Origin: Diphasiastrum complanatum
Lineage: Eukaryota > Streptophyta > Lycopodiopsida > Lycopodiales > Lycopodiaceae
Direction of reading: 5' to 3'
Length of the DNA: 64,000 nucleotides
Assembly (NCBI GenBank): GCA_029204225.1
Contig: CM055096.1
Span: 37,521,460 to 37,585,459 of the forward strand
The translations under genes and the position numbers were made by a program. The notes beneath the pieces were generated by a model. It made no database searches. It worked only from the letters and a program-made list of their open reading frames with translations, and was not told the DNA's origin. This document shows, piece after piece, positions 43,903 to 55,375 of the stretch. Positions within the stretch are counted from its first letter, which is position 1; every line of letters starts with the position of its first letter.

Positions 43903-45700
43903 TCAACCCTTGCAAACCCCATTTAAAGTGGTGGAGATCAAATTGACACCCGATCCTCCATCTACCACTGTTGTCTCGTCCTCATATCTCTTGTGTTTGA
44001 TTGGCAAAGTGATGTTGTGTTCCTTACTTTTCCATGCTGCTCTGATGTGGAGGACGTTACTTGTTTCTTCATAGCCCGTACAATATATGGGCAAGCGCTA
44101 CTGGCTCCTCATCCGATTTGGCCCATTCAGCTAGAAGGCTTTGCGCTTGTGGTGCAATCCGCAATAGTTCTCCGAGTGGTAAACTATCACGGCTTGATAG
44201 TAAAAGTGTGAGCCTTTCAGTGCATGGTTCTTCGGGCTCCACCATGTGAAAAGGTGGTTCATGTTGGTGCAAACCGATCATTCTGATCAGTGCGCAGTGG
44301 TGAGCCCACTTGCGGTTCCCGTTCGACGCCAACTGGAGGTTCTGTGGGATGGTCCATTTCTGGCTCTTTTTCCTCCACTTGTGCTTTCTGTACCTAGTGT
44401 CTTGTTTTCTGGTATTGCCTTCTTTCTTCTCTCACATTCAAATATGGCACTGAAGTTGAGGGTTGGTTGTTAGTGACCGAGGGTGGTGGTGAGGGAGCCA
44501 CTTCCTTCCTCTTCTGTGGTCGCATAACAGCTAACACATGGTCGCAACATATTCATTTATGGTAGGATCCATAAATGGTTCATCTGGTTCGTACCATTGC
44601 TGCTGCTCAGGTTGAGGTGGCATTTGCATCTCTGGTCCCGCTGCTGTCAGGTTTACATGGGGCCACTTGTTGATTGGCTGGCCCTAGTGGTGCAGGTAAG
44701 GCCATATGATGTTGTTGATTCGGTGCACCGTACCTTGGTGCCGCGTTGGGTGCCCCTTGATGGTAAGGATAAGAAGTCTGATAAGGACTTCTCTTCTGTT
44801 GAACAATCCGGGGGTTAAATAGGCAAAATGTCGTATCGTGTGATGTTGCATTGCACAGATGACAGAGTCTATGTGTCAGTGTCAGATTTTGTTTTAGGAT
44901 TGGACACTCGTTCTTTGTATGGCTCTGCGTGCACACTGAACCCCATACATTTTCCGTCTAGGATACTGCAGCTGGTTGGTTCCGGTTGATGTGGCATTAC
45001 TGTTACAGGTCCCTGTAAGGCTTTCAGTTTCTGGTCAAACTACGTCTTAAGTTGTTCCATTTGCTGTTTGTGTAATTTTGCCATTTGCTCCAACAACAGT
45101 TTTGTGGATAGAACATATGCGTTTGATAATGATGATGCTAAGGAGGGAGTAGGAGTGTGGGTGGATGTATATTCGTCGTCAGATCTCTCATCCTCTTCCC
45201 TGATGGCATCTTCCATAGCTTCTTGCAGAGTAGCATACTACTCCCATCATTTCAGTTCTCTTCTGATGCTTCGTGGTAGTCCAGATAGGAACCACATGAT
45301 CACCGCATGATCGGGAGTTAGGGCTGCACTGCACTCGGATCGTAGCTATTTGACCCGTTCAATATAGTCTCTGACCCTTTCTCGGCTTCCCATCTTGACT
45401 TTGCTCAGCATGAGAAATGGGTCTTCCAGGAACTTTCTTGGTTTAAAGCGCGTAATAAGAGCCGCTTTAACTGCTTCCCAGGTAGATTTTTCTTTCTCTG
45501 ACAGGTTGAAAACCAATCCCGAGCCACTGCCAATAGGGACATAGGGAACAACATCAGCTTTTCCGCAGGTGTCCGTTCGTCATAGATTTCACAAGCTTGC
45601 TCATAGATCTGGAGGAATTGGATGAGATTTGATGATCCATCGTATTTTGGTATTTCCATCTATGGTGCTCTCTGGACTGCTTGCAAGGTAGCGACAGGTA
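43903..45700 (-). pseudogene. Gypsy gag and retropepsin, decayed
   Basis: Gag core near 45659-45405: MEIPKYDGSSNLIQFLQIYE, AEKLMLFPMSLLAVARDWF. Further on, at 45400-45050, arginine/glutamate-rich text with several indels. A zinc knuckle CHLCNATSHDTTFC lies near 44825-44866 with a damaged partner (CTQSHTKNEC) just upstream in reading direction, as in the twin knuckles of this branch. A proline/glutamine-rich linker follows. The protease remnant (TTVVDGGSGVNLISTTL) is at 43903-44094, with D-G-G where D-S/T-G is usual. Stops and frameshifts are numerous. RT and integrase are absent. Confidence 0.78.
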
Positions 45701-45899
45701 CGGGTTGGCCCATTGGATCCATTGGTGCTGGTTCCGGTTCTGTCTCTTTTTGCATAGCTGCTAATCTGGGAAGGTGTGGTGCTTGATTTGCTATCCTTCG
45801 TGCTATTGATTGTCTCGATCTCGGATTCATCCGATGGTGGGTTCCAAAGTGATTGGATCTTGCTTATACAGTAGGATGCAATCTGGATCTCAAGGATCT

Positions 45900-46945
45900 G
45901 ATTGAGGGTTCTTTAGCTGTTTTGTAGATAAAACACATGATATCTCTCAGATATTTGGGAAGTAACTCTTGCAAGGCTCACAGTAGCTGGATCTAGGTCA
46001 GATCTCACAATAGAATTCTTTTGCAAGAGTTAACTCTCACAAGAGGTGAAAATTCCACTGTCTGCGAGGGTTCAAAACCACTATTTTGGCTTAAACTTCA
46101 CCAAATCTCTGTACTAACTCTCACAGGCTTCCTCATTGATGAAAATTAACATTTTGAATCGATTGAGAGGGTCTACGAGAGTTCTTACTGGAATGATTTG
46201 CTGGATCTTCATTTTTTAGTGATTTTTTAGCACTTAAACCCAATTTTCTGATCACTGGAATCAAACTAACTCTCGCAAGCTCTTCTGTGTCCTGGTCTCA
46301 CTGAGATGGAACTTCCAAATCCTCTATGAGAGTTCTTGCTCAGTGGAACCAAAAATTTTTGCTGTCTGCGAGGGTTCACTAGTACTTTCCCATCTTTTTT
46401 TCATTGGGAACTCTCGCACAGGCACTTAGACATCAAACTAACTCTCGTAAGCTTCTATGTGTCCTGGTCTCAATGAGATGGAACTTCAGAGGGCTCTGCG
46501 AGAGTTCTTATGAAAATTTGAATTTTTTTAAGGGTTTTTTGAATTTTTTATGATTTTTCTATGGTTTTTGCAATCTGTTTGGAACTAACTCTCGCAGGCT
46601 TCTATGCAGGTCTGGGACAGTACCCTAGAGCTGTTGCCAGTCATGCAAAGGTTAGTTCTCACTGATTTCAGAGATATAAAAATATGATGAGATTTTAGGC
46701 TCTTTTTCCCTCCAAAATGCAGATTGGTGTGTTTTTTGGGTTTTTTGGCTGGTTGGTTTGGGTTTCAAGCCCTTAGAAGTTGTTCAGGGCCTCCTCTACC
46801 CTCTCACACCTCCTCCGCTAGCTATGAACAATCCAAACACAAAAAAATACAGAAAACTAACTCTAAACACCCAAAAAATCTATCTAAAACTACTCTAAAT
46901 AGCAAGAAAATAACTAAAATGCAGCTAAACTAGTTAGTGAAAACC
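45900..46945 (-). other. Leader of the Asp-PBS gypsy element, rich in CTCTCGCAG-type words
   Basis: Non-coding between PBS and gag. It contains a diverged tandem unit of about 170 bp (AACTCTCGCAAGC...TGTGTCCTGGTCTCA...GATGGAACTTC at 46266-46320 and again at 46438-46490) and ten or so copies of AACTCTCG(C/T)A(A/G) or its complement. Confidence 0.65.
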
Positions 46946-46965
46946 TATCCCCGGCAACAGCGCCA
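46946..46965 (-). promoter_or_regulatory. Primer-binding site, Asp-tRNA-like
   Basis: Minus strand TGGCGCTGTTGCCGGGGATA one base inside the LTR. It is one change from TGGCGCCGTTGCCGGGGA, the site typical of Tat/Athila-type plant gypsy elements. Confidence 0.85.
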
Positions 46966-46966
46966 C

Positions 46967-47790
46967 TGTAGGGTTGAAGATCTTGCGTAGTATAGCCCTC
47001 CCGACTGTCAACAAGGGTTAGATCACTGGATAGGTACCTAACTATGCATAGATGCTATTTTTAGTTAGTTTCCTACTTTCTCCCTTAACTCTATTCACCA
47101 CTAACACTACTCTCCCTTAACTCTACTCTACACTAACATTCTTCATGGTTTTGGATGAAGGGAAGGGGTAGAAAAGAAGAGGAAGAGAGAAGAGAAGAGA
47201 GAAAGAGAGAGAGAGAGATGAGATGGAGGTTAGCTCAAATGCTCAATGTCATTGCTTATGGAGAAACCCTTAACTAATCACAAACAAAAAGCATGGAAGA
47301 AATGAAAATAACAAGCAATCCCGTCAATAGCATAAGCAAGAGTGATTAGCAAATGAGGATGCTTGAGCTCTCAAATGATAGAGTCTCCTCCTCTCTATTA
47401 AGCATGAAAATAGTGTACAAATGATGTCTTTTTATAAAATGGGGAAGGCCCTTGCCCCTCAATCCTATTGGCTAATAATCAGATTGATCCTATCCATTCA
47501 TCTTGGACCCAACTTGATCCAAGGGTCCATAAAAAGTACATTAAACTTCACAAGATTCATGTGAGTCCCCATTTGGACCCAACTCTAAAAAGTGATCTCT
47601 AAGTTCAAAAAATGACTTTGGGCCTCTAGTTTTATATTAATTCCAAGTCCCAAGTCTATTTTATTTTATTTACACTTAAGCTTGCATGCTCGTTGGGCCA
47701 TGGGCTTACGCGCGCAGGATGTCATGCCCTCGCAACACATTTTATTGGACGATTTTATTTATTTACACTTTGTTGGGAATACACCCAACA
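46967..47790 (-). repeat. 5' LTR of the Asp-PBS gypsy element
   Basis: 824 bp; minus strand TGTTGGGTGTATTCCCAACA ... CAACCCTACA. It has a TATAAAA box near 47436. Its inner half is repeated at 13356-13725 before ORF E. Purine-rich (AGAG) tracts lie at 47160-47220. Confidence 0.85.
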
Positions 47791-48386
47791 ATTTGGGTAA
47801 GCTTTTGTCTCTCTTTTCAGGTTGAAGGAAGGCGCCCAACAGAGATCTTGGAGGAGTAACTTGTGGCACCCAAAAATCAGAATCTCAAATCTAATTTTTA
47901 TGCAACCAGTTTCAGCAAGTTTTGTTTGGAGGAGGGCACCCAAAAATCTAGTACAAACTTGGTTGTGGTGTCTCATTATCTTGTTGTTTTTGTTTTCAAT
48001 TTTGCATTTGTGTAAGGGCGCCCAAAATTCAGCAAACCCTATTCAGGGTTATGTCAACTTGTGGTTGAAAATTTGCAGATTCTCAGCAAGCAGTAGGGCA
48101 TTTTCAACAAACCCTACTAGAGTGTGTGTTGATCATACAATTTGGCTTCCTAATTGGGGTTTGGTGTAGGCTTCAATCGAAGCTAACCTAATTTTCAAGA
48201 AGTTGGTTTTTTTTTGTGCAGAAAGACAGCCATCTTTCCATTATCTTTTGGGCTCTTTGGTTGTAGATTGAAAGACATCTTGTGCTCCTACTTTTAGCTC
48301 TTTGTTTGCTGAATTTTTTTGAGTAGATTTGATTGTGGAAAGGCTCTCTTTCCTATCTACTACAAGCTGAAATTCTGTTGAAGGTA
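47791..48386 (+). other. Upstream region of the copia element at 48387
   Basis: It probably contains leader of that copia element. Short repeats of GGCGCCCAA (47840, 47936, 48018) are spaced about 80-95 bp apart. No Met-type PBS is visible, so the LTR/leader boundary was lost or lies under the gypsy insertion. Confidence 0.4.
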
Positions 48387-51300
48387 ATGGCTAAAGAATT
48401 AGAAGCTATCGGTTCTTTGTTTAGTGAAGATTAGTTGTATGGCACAAACTACTCCTTGTGGAGTTACATGATGAAGAATCTTCTCGTAGTGAAATGGGCT
48501 GTGGGATTTGGTCAATGGTGATGAGGAAAGGCCTTCATCTTTGGAACCTCCTACACTTCGTGGATCATCATCATCAACATCAACTTCTCCATCTTTGGGA
48601 GAACAAAAGAAGTGGGATAGAAGGGATGCACAAGCACATTCTATAGTTGCTCTTGTTGTGAAAAGATCTATCTTACCTCAGATTAGGTCTTCTAAGACAT
48701 CTTAAAGTGCATGGGATACACTTTATACTATGTATAGAGTCAAAAATCCAGCAAGAGTGGCATATCTCAGAAATCAACTTGCTTTGGTGAAGATGCAAAA
48801 AGGGGATCAAGTGACCAATCACTTGACGAAGATCAAGGATCTTCATGAGAAGCTTCTTAATATTGATGAGATAATTGAGGATGCTCAATTTGTTTTCTAT
48901 TACTCTCAACTCATCACCTTTATCTTATCATCCATTTGTTTCAGCTTTGAGTATCTCTCTTAGGGGACAACAACTCTCCTTTGATGAACTTGTTGGGCTA
49001 CTTCTTCAAGAGGAGCAAACAAAGCAAACTTTTGCGGGTGACACTCAACAAGATCAAGATTTCTTCACGAAAGGCAAGGGCAAAGGCAAGTCCCAAGGAT
49101 GAGCAAAAGCTCGTTGGAGGTCAGAATGTCAACACTCAAAAGAAGAAAGGGAAGTGCCACTATTGCAAAAGGTATGGGCACTTCATCAAGGATTGTAAGA
49201 AGAAGCTTGCGAAAGAGGAGAGTAAAGGAATTGATACTAGTGATTCACTTGTACTTTGCAGCAAGAGCTTGAAGCTAGTGGTGATCTCTTCAACCAAGAC
49301 TATGCTTTTGTGTCTAATATTGCTTCTACTAGTACTTCTACATCTATGAGGAAATTCAGGTTTTGTTTTGCAAGTTGCTGATTTTCAGCCCATTGAATGG
49401 GTGATTGATAGTGGTGCTACTCGTCATATGACTTCTCGCAAAGAAGCATTCACTAAATTAGTGAAAGTGCAAAATGGAAGTAAGGTACAATGTGCGGGTG
49501 ATACATCTTATTCTATTCATGGAATTGGAATTCTGCCTAATGGTAAAGAAAAGTAGATTAAGAATGTGCTAAATGTTCCAGGAATCAAGAAAAATTTTCT
49601 TTCGGTTTCAAACTATGTTGAAGCAAGGACTAGTTGTTGAGTTCAAAGAAGATAAGTGTCTTGTCAAGGATCCTAAAAGCTCACTCTTTATTATTGTTTC
49701 GGGAACAATGCACGTTGGCTTGTTCATTATTGATACCTATGCGAGACGAATTCCCTCTACATGTCTTGTTGCTTCTACATCACAATCATTGGAGTTGGCT
49801 GAATTGTGGCATGCAAGGTTTGGGCATCTCAACTTTGCAAGTTTGAAGACATTTCATATGATAGAAGACATTCTTACTATTGAGCAGCCGGAAGGGCATG
49901 TATGCGAGGGGTGCATACTTGGAAAGTTTCAAAGGAAACCTTTTCCAATTGATGGAACTATAAGGGTTCTTAATAAATTTGATTTGGTTCATAGTGATTT
50001 TGTGGTCCAATGAGGACCGAATCCATTTGGAAAGTGCATCTATTTTGTGACTTTTATTCATGACTTTTCCCGTTTTACATGGACCTATCCTATGAAGGCT
50101 AAATTGGAAGTTATTCAACGTTTCAAAAATTTTCTAGCAATGATTGAAAATCAGTTTGGGCATTCTTTGAAGACCCTACGCACCGATCGAGGAGGGCACT
50201 GCATTAAGAATACGTTCGGTGCATTTCTTCGAGAAAAGGGAATTCTACATCAAATGATAACTCCCTATACACCTCAACAAAATGGTGTTGCCCGAGCGAA
50301 AGAATCGCACACTTATGGAGATGGCCCATTGGCATGCTCAAAGCAAAGGGGCTGCCTCACAAGTTTTGGACTGAAGCAGTTATAACAGCAGCATACGTAA
50401 GCAATCATTGTCCTACTAAAGCATTGAAAGTATTAACTCCTTATGAAGTTTGGTATGGAAAGAAGCTACAATCTTGCACTTCCGCATTTTTGGTTTTACG
50501 GATTATGCTTTTTTTCGGATAAAGTTCATACAAAGCTTAAGGATAAATGAGTTAAATGCATTTTTGTTGGCTATAGTAGTGAAAGCAAAGGCTATAGGCT
50601 GTTCAATTTGAGCACTAACAAGATTATTGTTAGTCATGATGTGCATTTTGATGAAAAGAATTCATTAGATGTGGCCCCAACTCATATCTTGCCCAAGTTT
50701 CGACTTGCCCAACACCTCATCAAGTTTAGAGCCTAATGTTCATCAAGAGCCGCCCCGTTGTTGCTCGGAATCAGCCTGCAGGAACTGTTGGACAACAAGG
50801 GACCAGTTCTGGAAGATCTTGGACAGCAAGTGCAGTGTCGGAGGATCTTGGACAACAAAATTGTAAGAAGAGACATGGTTGTTGCACAGCCCAAAGCAGT
50901 CTCACGGTGGTTGTTGTCGACTTTGTGGGAAAGCAAAGTAGGTTCATTTTATGATGGAAAGACATGTGCCTCTACAAAATCAGTGGACTATGCTAATATT
51001 TTAGATTTTGCTCTTATATCTCATGGAGATATTGCGGAAGAACCTGATTTTTATGAGCAGGCCAAGGGAGTAAAATGTGGGAGGATGCGATGCAAGATGA
51101 GTATAAGGTAGATAGTACCATTGAAAGGTACAAGGCAAAGGCTCGTTGCCAAAGGCTATGCTCAATAAAAGGGGATTGATTATGAGGAGGACTTTTTCTC
51201 CTATTGCTCGGATGACTACTGTGAGGGTAGTAACCTCTTTGGCTACCCATTTTGGTTGGTGTTTGCGGCAACTTGACATAAAGACAACATTCCTCAATGA

Positions 51301-51822
51301 TGTTCTCAATGAGGAAGTGTACCTTCAACAACCTGCTGGTTTTTTGGTTGAAGGCCAAAAAGATAAAGTTTTTCTTCTCAAGAAGGCATTTTATGGACTG
51401 AAGCAAGCTCCGAGGATGTGGTATCAAAAGATACATGCCTACTTTTGTGATCGAGGGTTTACTAATAGTCCTATAGCAAATCTAACTCTTTATGTCAAGC
51501 ATACTTCAGATTATGTCATCATTATTTTGGCTTTATGTTGACGATATTATTATTATAGGAAGTAATGAGCAGCAGATTGATGTCATAATACTTGATCTTG
51601 GTATGGTTTTTGAAACCTCAGATTTAGGCCTATTGCATTTTATCTTGGTCTTGAATTTGTACAAGAAGGGGTTGGAATTTTCATCTCTCAAGAACGCTAC
51701 ATTGGGCAGATTTTGAAGCAATTCAAGATGGAAGATTGCAAGCCGGTTGCTGTACCTATGGAGATAGGCCTGAAACTAAGTAGTCAAGGAGATGGTGAAC
51801 CTTTTGATATTACTTTTTTGAT
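48387..51822 (+). pseudogene. Copia gag-pol, decayed, truncated in late RT
   Basis: Gag from MAKELEAIGSLF (stop at 48432), then NYSLWSYMMKNLL; zinc knuckle CHYCKRYGHFIKDC near 49158-49200; protease WVIDSGATRHMTS at 49390 (intact DSG); pre-integrase ELWHARFGHLNF and CEGCILGKFQ at 49800-49930; integrase HSDFV, IHDFSRFTW, RTDRGGH (in place of NGGEY) and PQQNGVA to 50320; a linker with repeated LLDNKG/ILDNK segments at 50760-50870; RT 51080-51720 with LRQLDIKTTFLND, FYGLKQAPRMWY and YVDD (51537, after a frameshift). Stops and indels are frequent. Sequence switches to gypsy at 51823; RNase H is missing. Confidence 0.88.
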
Positions 51823-52560
51823 AGGTATGTCTTCAACCATTCCTCTAGGATGACTGTCGTTTGATCAGCTAGCTTGATGGCAAAACTGGCAGGCTTCAGC
51901 TTGGTAAGTCTCCATTCTGCACATAGCTTGGTTAAAATCAGTTTAACTCTTGAACCTCCATCAATCATGGCTGCTTCTTTACCAAACTGTCTATGTTGTA
52001 TCGGCAGGGTGATGAATAACATAAGATCATCCAACAATTATATAAGGATCTGAACGAGTATGATTAGTATTGGTCAGAAACATCTACATTTGAAAAAGGG
52101 TCTCTTCCAATTCCAGATTATGGCCTAGTGCATATTCATTCTACTGGAAACCGGTGTCAAAGTGTCCATGAACTCGAGCCCATGTTTGCTCAGAAGGGCA
52201 ATGAGAGGGTTTAAAAAGATTCACAGCGAATGATATTGTCAAAGGCGACAGGTGTCTCAAGTGAAGTATTCTTATTTAGAGCGGTAAGTTTGCAAGTTTC
52301 TACTTCTTTATCGGTCAGATGTGCAAGTAAAATCCAAAGTTCAATGGGCAAGGGAGCTAGAAAGTTTATAGTGGGTAGGCTCCAAAGTGTGAAAGCAGTA
52401 CGTGCATATTTGAACTCAATAGTACGGCTAGGGACCATGGGAATTTGACAGTTTTTGGCTTGGCATAACTCAAAGGTAGATTGGTCTCCAATATCACAGA
52501 TAACTTGAGAAAAGATTTCAAGTGCGAAGCTTTGTCTTCAATCCAACTCATCTAAGAAAA
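51823..52560 (-). pseudogene. Gypsy gag/protease fragment
   Basis: Minus strand; the clear part is the retropepsin at 52037-51823: AAMIDGGSRVKLILTKL, then LKPASFAIKLADQTTVI, which is the typical plant gypsy protease pattern. The upstream part to 52551 has open but unrecognised frames. It is related to, but not a copy of, the protease at 43903-44094 (both have DGGS). Confidence 0.68.
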
Positions 52561-53918
52561 CAAGAGGGTGTGGAGAGAGGGGTGTATCAAGAATGGTAGG
52601 TGTTGGTTCGGCAAACAAGGAGTCATTTTTTTTTTCAGGCAATCAAAATCTTTTCTTATATTTTGGTTAACAAATCTCTCTTCCTCCTCATATATATCAA
52701 TAAGACTGGCAAGATCAGCAACAAAATTTCCACAATACCCAAAGGGTCAATATAATTTTTACCATAATCCATGTACATTTTAACCCAATGTAAGGTATAT
52801 TTAAGAGATCAGTCATACAAAGCACTTTATCTTCTGGTCCAGCAGCACTGCAAGTGGCACAATCAGTTTCAACAATAAAACTATGCAAGATCACAACTCT
52901 TTTTCGTACAACAAATCAAAGTTTGTATGAATCGATTAGGGGGAGGAAGGGGCTCCCTATAACCAAGATCAACATCATCTTGAAACCAACCTGAGGACTA
53001 AACCATGAAAAAAACCTTTGTTAGCCTATGAATCCATGTAAGGTAAAGGTTATTATCCCCGACCAAAAGAATAGTCAGATTTACAACTCAAGGATGCACA
53101 GAGAGAGATTAACGAAACATAGCTCCTCTTGCCAACCAAGACCAAACCTTTTAAAACTTTATTCATAAACCAACAAGGTAAAATATAAGCTGAAAGCATA
53201 CAATACTTCAAAGAAAGAAAGCACCATATAGCGAAACAAATTTCAAGACATCCAGCTGGTACCTGCCACCATCCCACGCACAAGTTAGCACAATGAGGAA
53301 GACAAGTGTCAAAGCTGAATGTCAGTTGTTATCCATGTCCAAAATAAGTTTAGTAGCTTAACAACTCAAAAATATTTGATAATACAATGTAGTCCAATCT
53401 TTCCTATGTTCATTTAATTATTAGCGTTAGGCTTTCCCATATTATCACCGTATCAGGGGCATTCCGCCATTCTGAGCAGTCTTATGGTACTGGTCAGTAT
53501 CAATTTATATAGTAAACACCTATGTATTGAAAAAATAATAGCATTATAGATATTATAGCATAGTACCATTTTTGAGAGGACCTTGCTAATCACCATTGAG
53601 TTTGTGGGATGTTAATCATAGGTACAGAAGTAAAGCCTCAAGACACCACAAAGACTCATCAAGTTCCCCCATTCTGTCAACCACCCTGATTATGGACGCA
53701 CCCGTGCTTACACTGTGGGCAGCACTTATGCATAACAGTTGTCCTGATAAACCCCAAACAATGGCCATTTCCGTGGAGATCCACATAGCTGATCGGGCCA
53801 GTCAGATCACATGTTGCCGCAAAGCTTTGTCATGAGCGCTGGAAGCCAACCTGACACCATTGCCAGACTGGACAACCATAAACAGGTAACTTTCACCCAA
53901 GCAAGCCATCCAACTCAG
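52561..53918. other. Unassigned stretch
   Basis: No gene or element end is recognised. Small frames on the minus strand (53053-53283) and plus strand (53596-53835) have no domain. 53694-53745 resembles the degenerate repeat at 1139-1430 (GTGCTTACAC ... GGGCAGCACTTATG ... TGTCCTG). Confidence 0.4.
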
Positions 53919-54045
53919 TGTCGCGAAGTGCTTTTTTTTTTTTCTTTGTTTCGTGTTCGTCCTTCTTCTGATTCATGAACAATTTTCTGTCTTTGAATTT
54001 TCTTTTCATGATATTTCTTGTTCGTAGGGGTCGATCCTCTGCTTC
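53919..54045 (-). repeat. Fragment of copia LTR (TGTCG type)
   Basis: Starts TGTCGCGAAGTGC and a T tract and matches the first 100-120 bp of the LTR at 61662 (TTTGTTTCGTGTTC, TTCTGATTCATGAACAATTTTCT). It lies beyond the 3' end of the minus-strand copia fragment. Confidence 0.7.
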
Positions 54046-55372
54046 CTACTGCTCTGGAATCTGGGGCTCTACAATCTGATTTGATGTACGTTCTCGATCT
54101 CTCTCTTGAATAGGCAACATTGTGAAGATCTCATGGCTCTTTCGTCTTTTAGTCCAGGGAATGTGGACTCGTCGACTTCACATCTCTGTTCAAAACAACT
54201 TTCTTCGTGGTTAGATTGTAGAGTTTGTACACATGTGTTCCGTTCGAGTAGCCGACCATGATTTTTTGCTCGGAATTTGTCATCGAGCTTGCTTCTCTTT
54301 TCCTTTGGAATGTGCTTGTATGCTGCACATCCAAACACTCGTATGTATGACAGATCAGACTTTGCCTGTCCACATTTGTATGGTGTTTTGTTCTCCAACG
54401 CTGTCATTGTAGATCTGTTCTACAGGTGTACAACTGCAGCTATTGCCTCGGCCCAAAATTGACCTGGCAATTGAGCCTGTGCCATCATGCATATGGCTCC
54501 TTCGACTAGCGTTCTATTTTTCTTTCTGCCACACCATTGTATTTTGGTGTGTATGAAGGAGTACACTGGTGTTCGATCCCTATTCTTCGCAGAATCTTGA
54601 GAATTCTGTGCTTTTGTATTCACCTCCATTGTTAGATCTAAGGATCTGTATCTTTTTTGAGGTGTGTCGCTCTGCGAATGACACGTAACTTCTTGAAAGA
54701 ATCAAATACTGCAGATTTCTTCTTCAAGTAGTAGATCGTGGTCATTCGGCTGTAATCATCTACGAACGTTAAAAATATCTCAAACCTGAGAGCAAATATG
54801 TTTTCATCGGTCCACACACATAAGAGTGGACGAGCTCAAGAACTTCTTTGGCTCTTCTTTTCTCGTGTGTGAATGGATTCCGATGTTGCTAGCCCTTCTG
54901 ACAAGCTTCGCAGAACTCAGCCTCTTGCCTTGAAATCTTGAGACCTATGACAATTGCCCTTTATGCTCATTGTCATACAAGCTCCGCATGTTCAGATGAT
55001 ACAACTCTTCTATGCCAGAGCTGATCTTCATTTTCTGAAGCATTTAATATGCTATCAGAGTGGCTGATTAGTTTCGCCTAGTGAAGATTTCCTTCTCTGC
55101 ATCCGACCGGTCAGCAACTTGTTTGTCGTCTTTTTGATCATACGGCAAGTGTTGTAGTCAAACAAAATTAGAATGCCTAGATTTGCCATCTTGGAGGACA
55201 GATAGTAGATCCTTTCTGAGTGAGGGCACATAGAGTGGCTCCTGGCAGCTCTACTTGGCCTGACAGGTGTCCGTAGTTGTAGAGAGCCGATGCCTTTGAC
55301 ATCATGTTTGCTTCCATCGCCTAGAATACGTGATGTGGAGCTGGTGCACAATGCATTGTGCGGCATTAAGAA
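54046..55372 (-). pseudogene. Copia fragment: protease region, pre-integrase, integrase
   Basis: Read from 55366: GDGSKHDVKGIGSLQL (protease-downstream region), a pre-integrase remnant near 54880-55010, integrase text near 54420-54870 with NRTLVEGAICMMAQAQLPGQFWAEA, then the post-core TPYKCG, LSYIRVFGCAAYKHIPKEKRSKLDDK and VYKLYNLTTKKVV to 54150. Frameshifts are frequent. RT and RNase H are missing: the sequence jumps to LTR near 54045. Confidence 0.8.
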
Positions 55373-55375
55373 CCC

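Larger units (their letters stand above)
43900..47790 (-). mobile_element. Ty3/gypsy element with Asp-type PBS: 5' LTR, leader, gag, protease (rest lost)
   Basis: The order on the minus strand is LTR 47790-46967, PBS 46965-46946, about 1 kb leader, gag, zinc knuckles, protease, with truncation at 43900 against copia gag. The PBS and gag layout fit the Tat/Athila branch of plant gypsy elements. Confidence 0.85.

Noticed and set aside
53053-53283. Small hydrophobic, Cys-rich frame on the minus strand
   Set aside because: No start context, no family resemblance and no conserved copy in the window.
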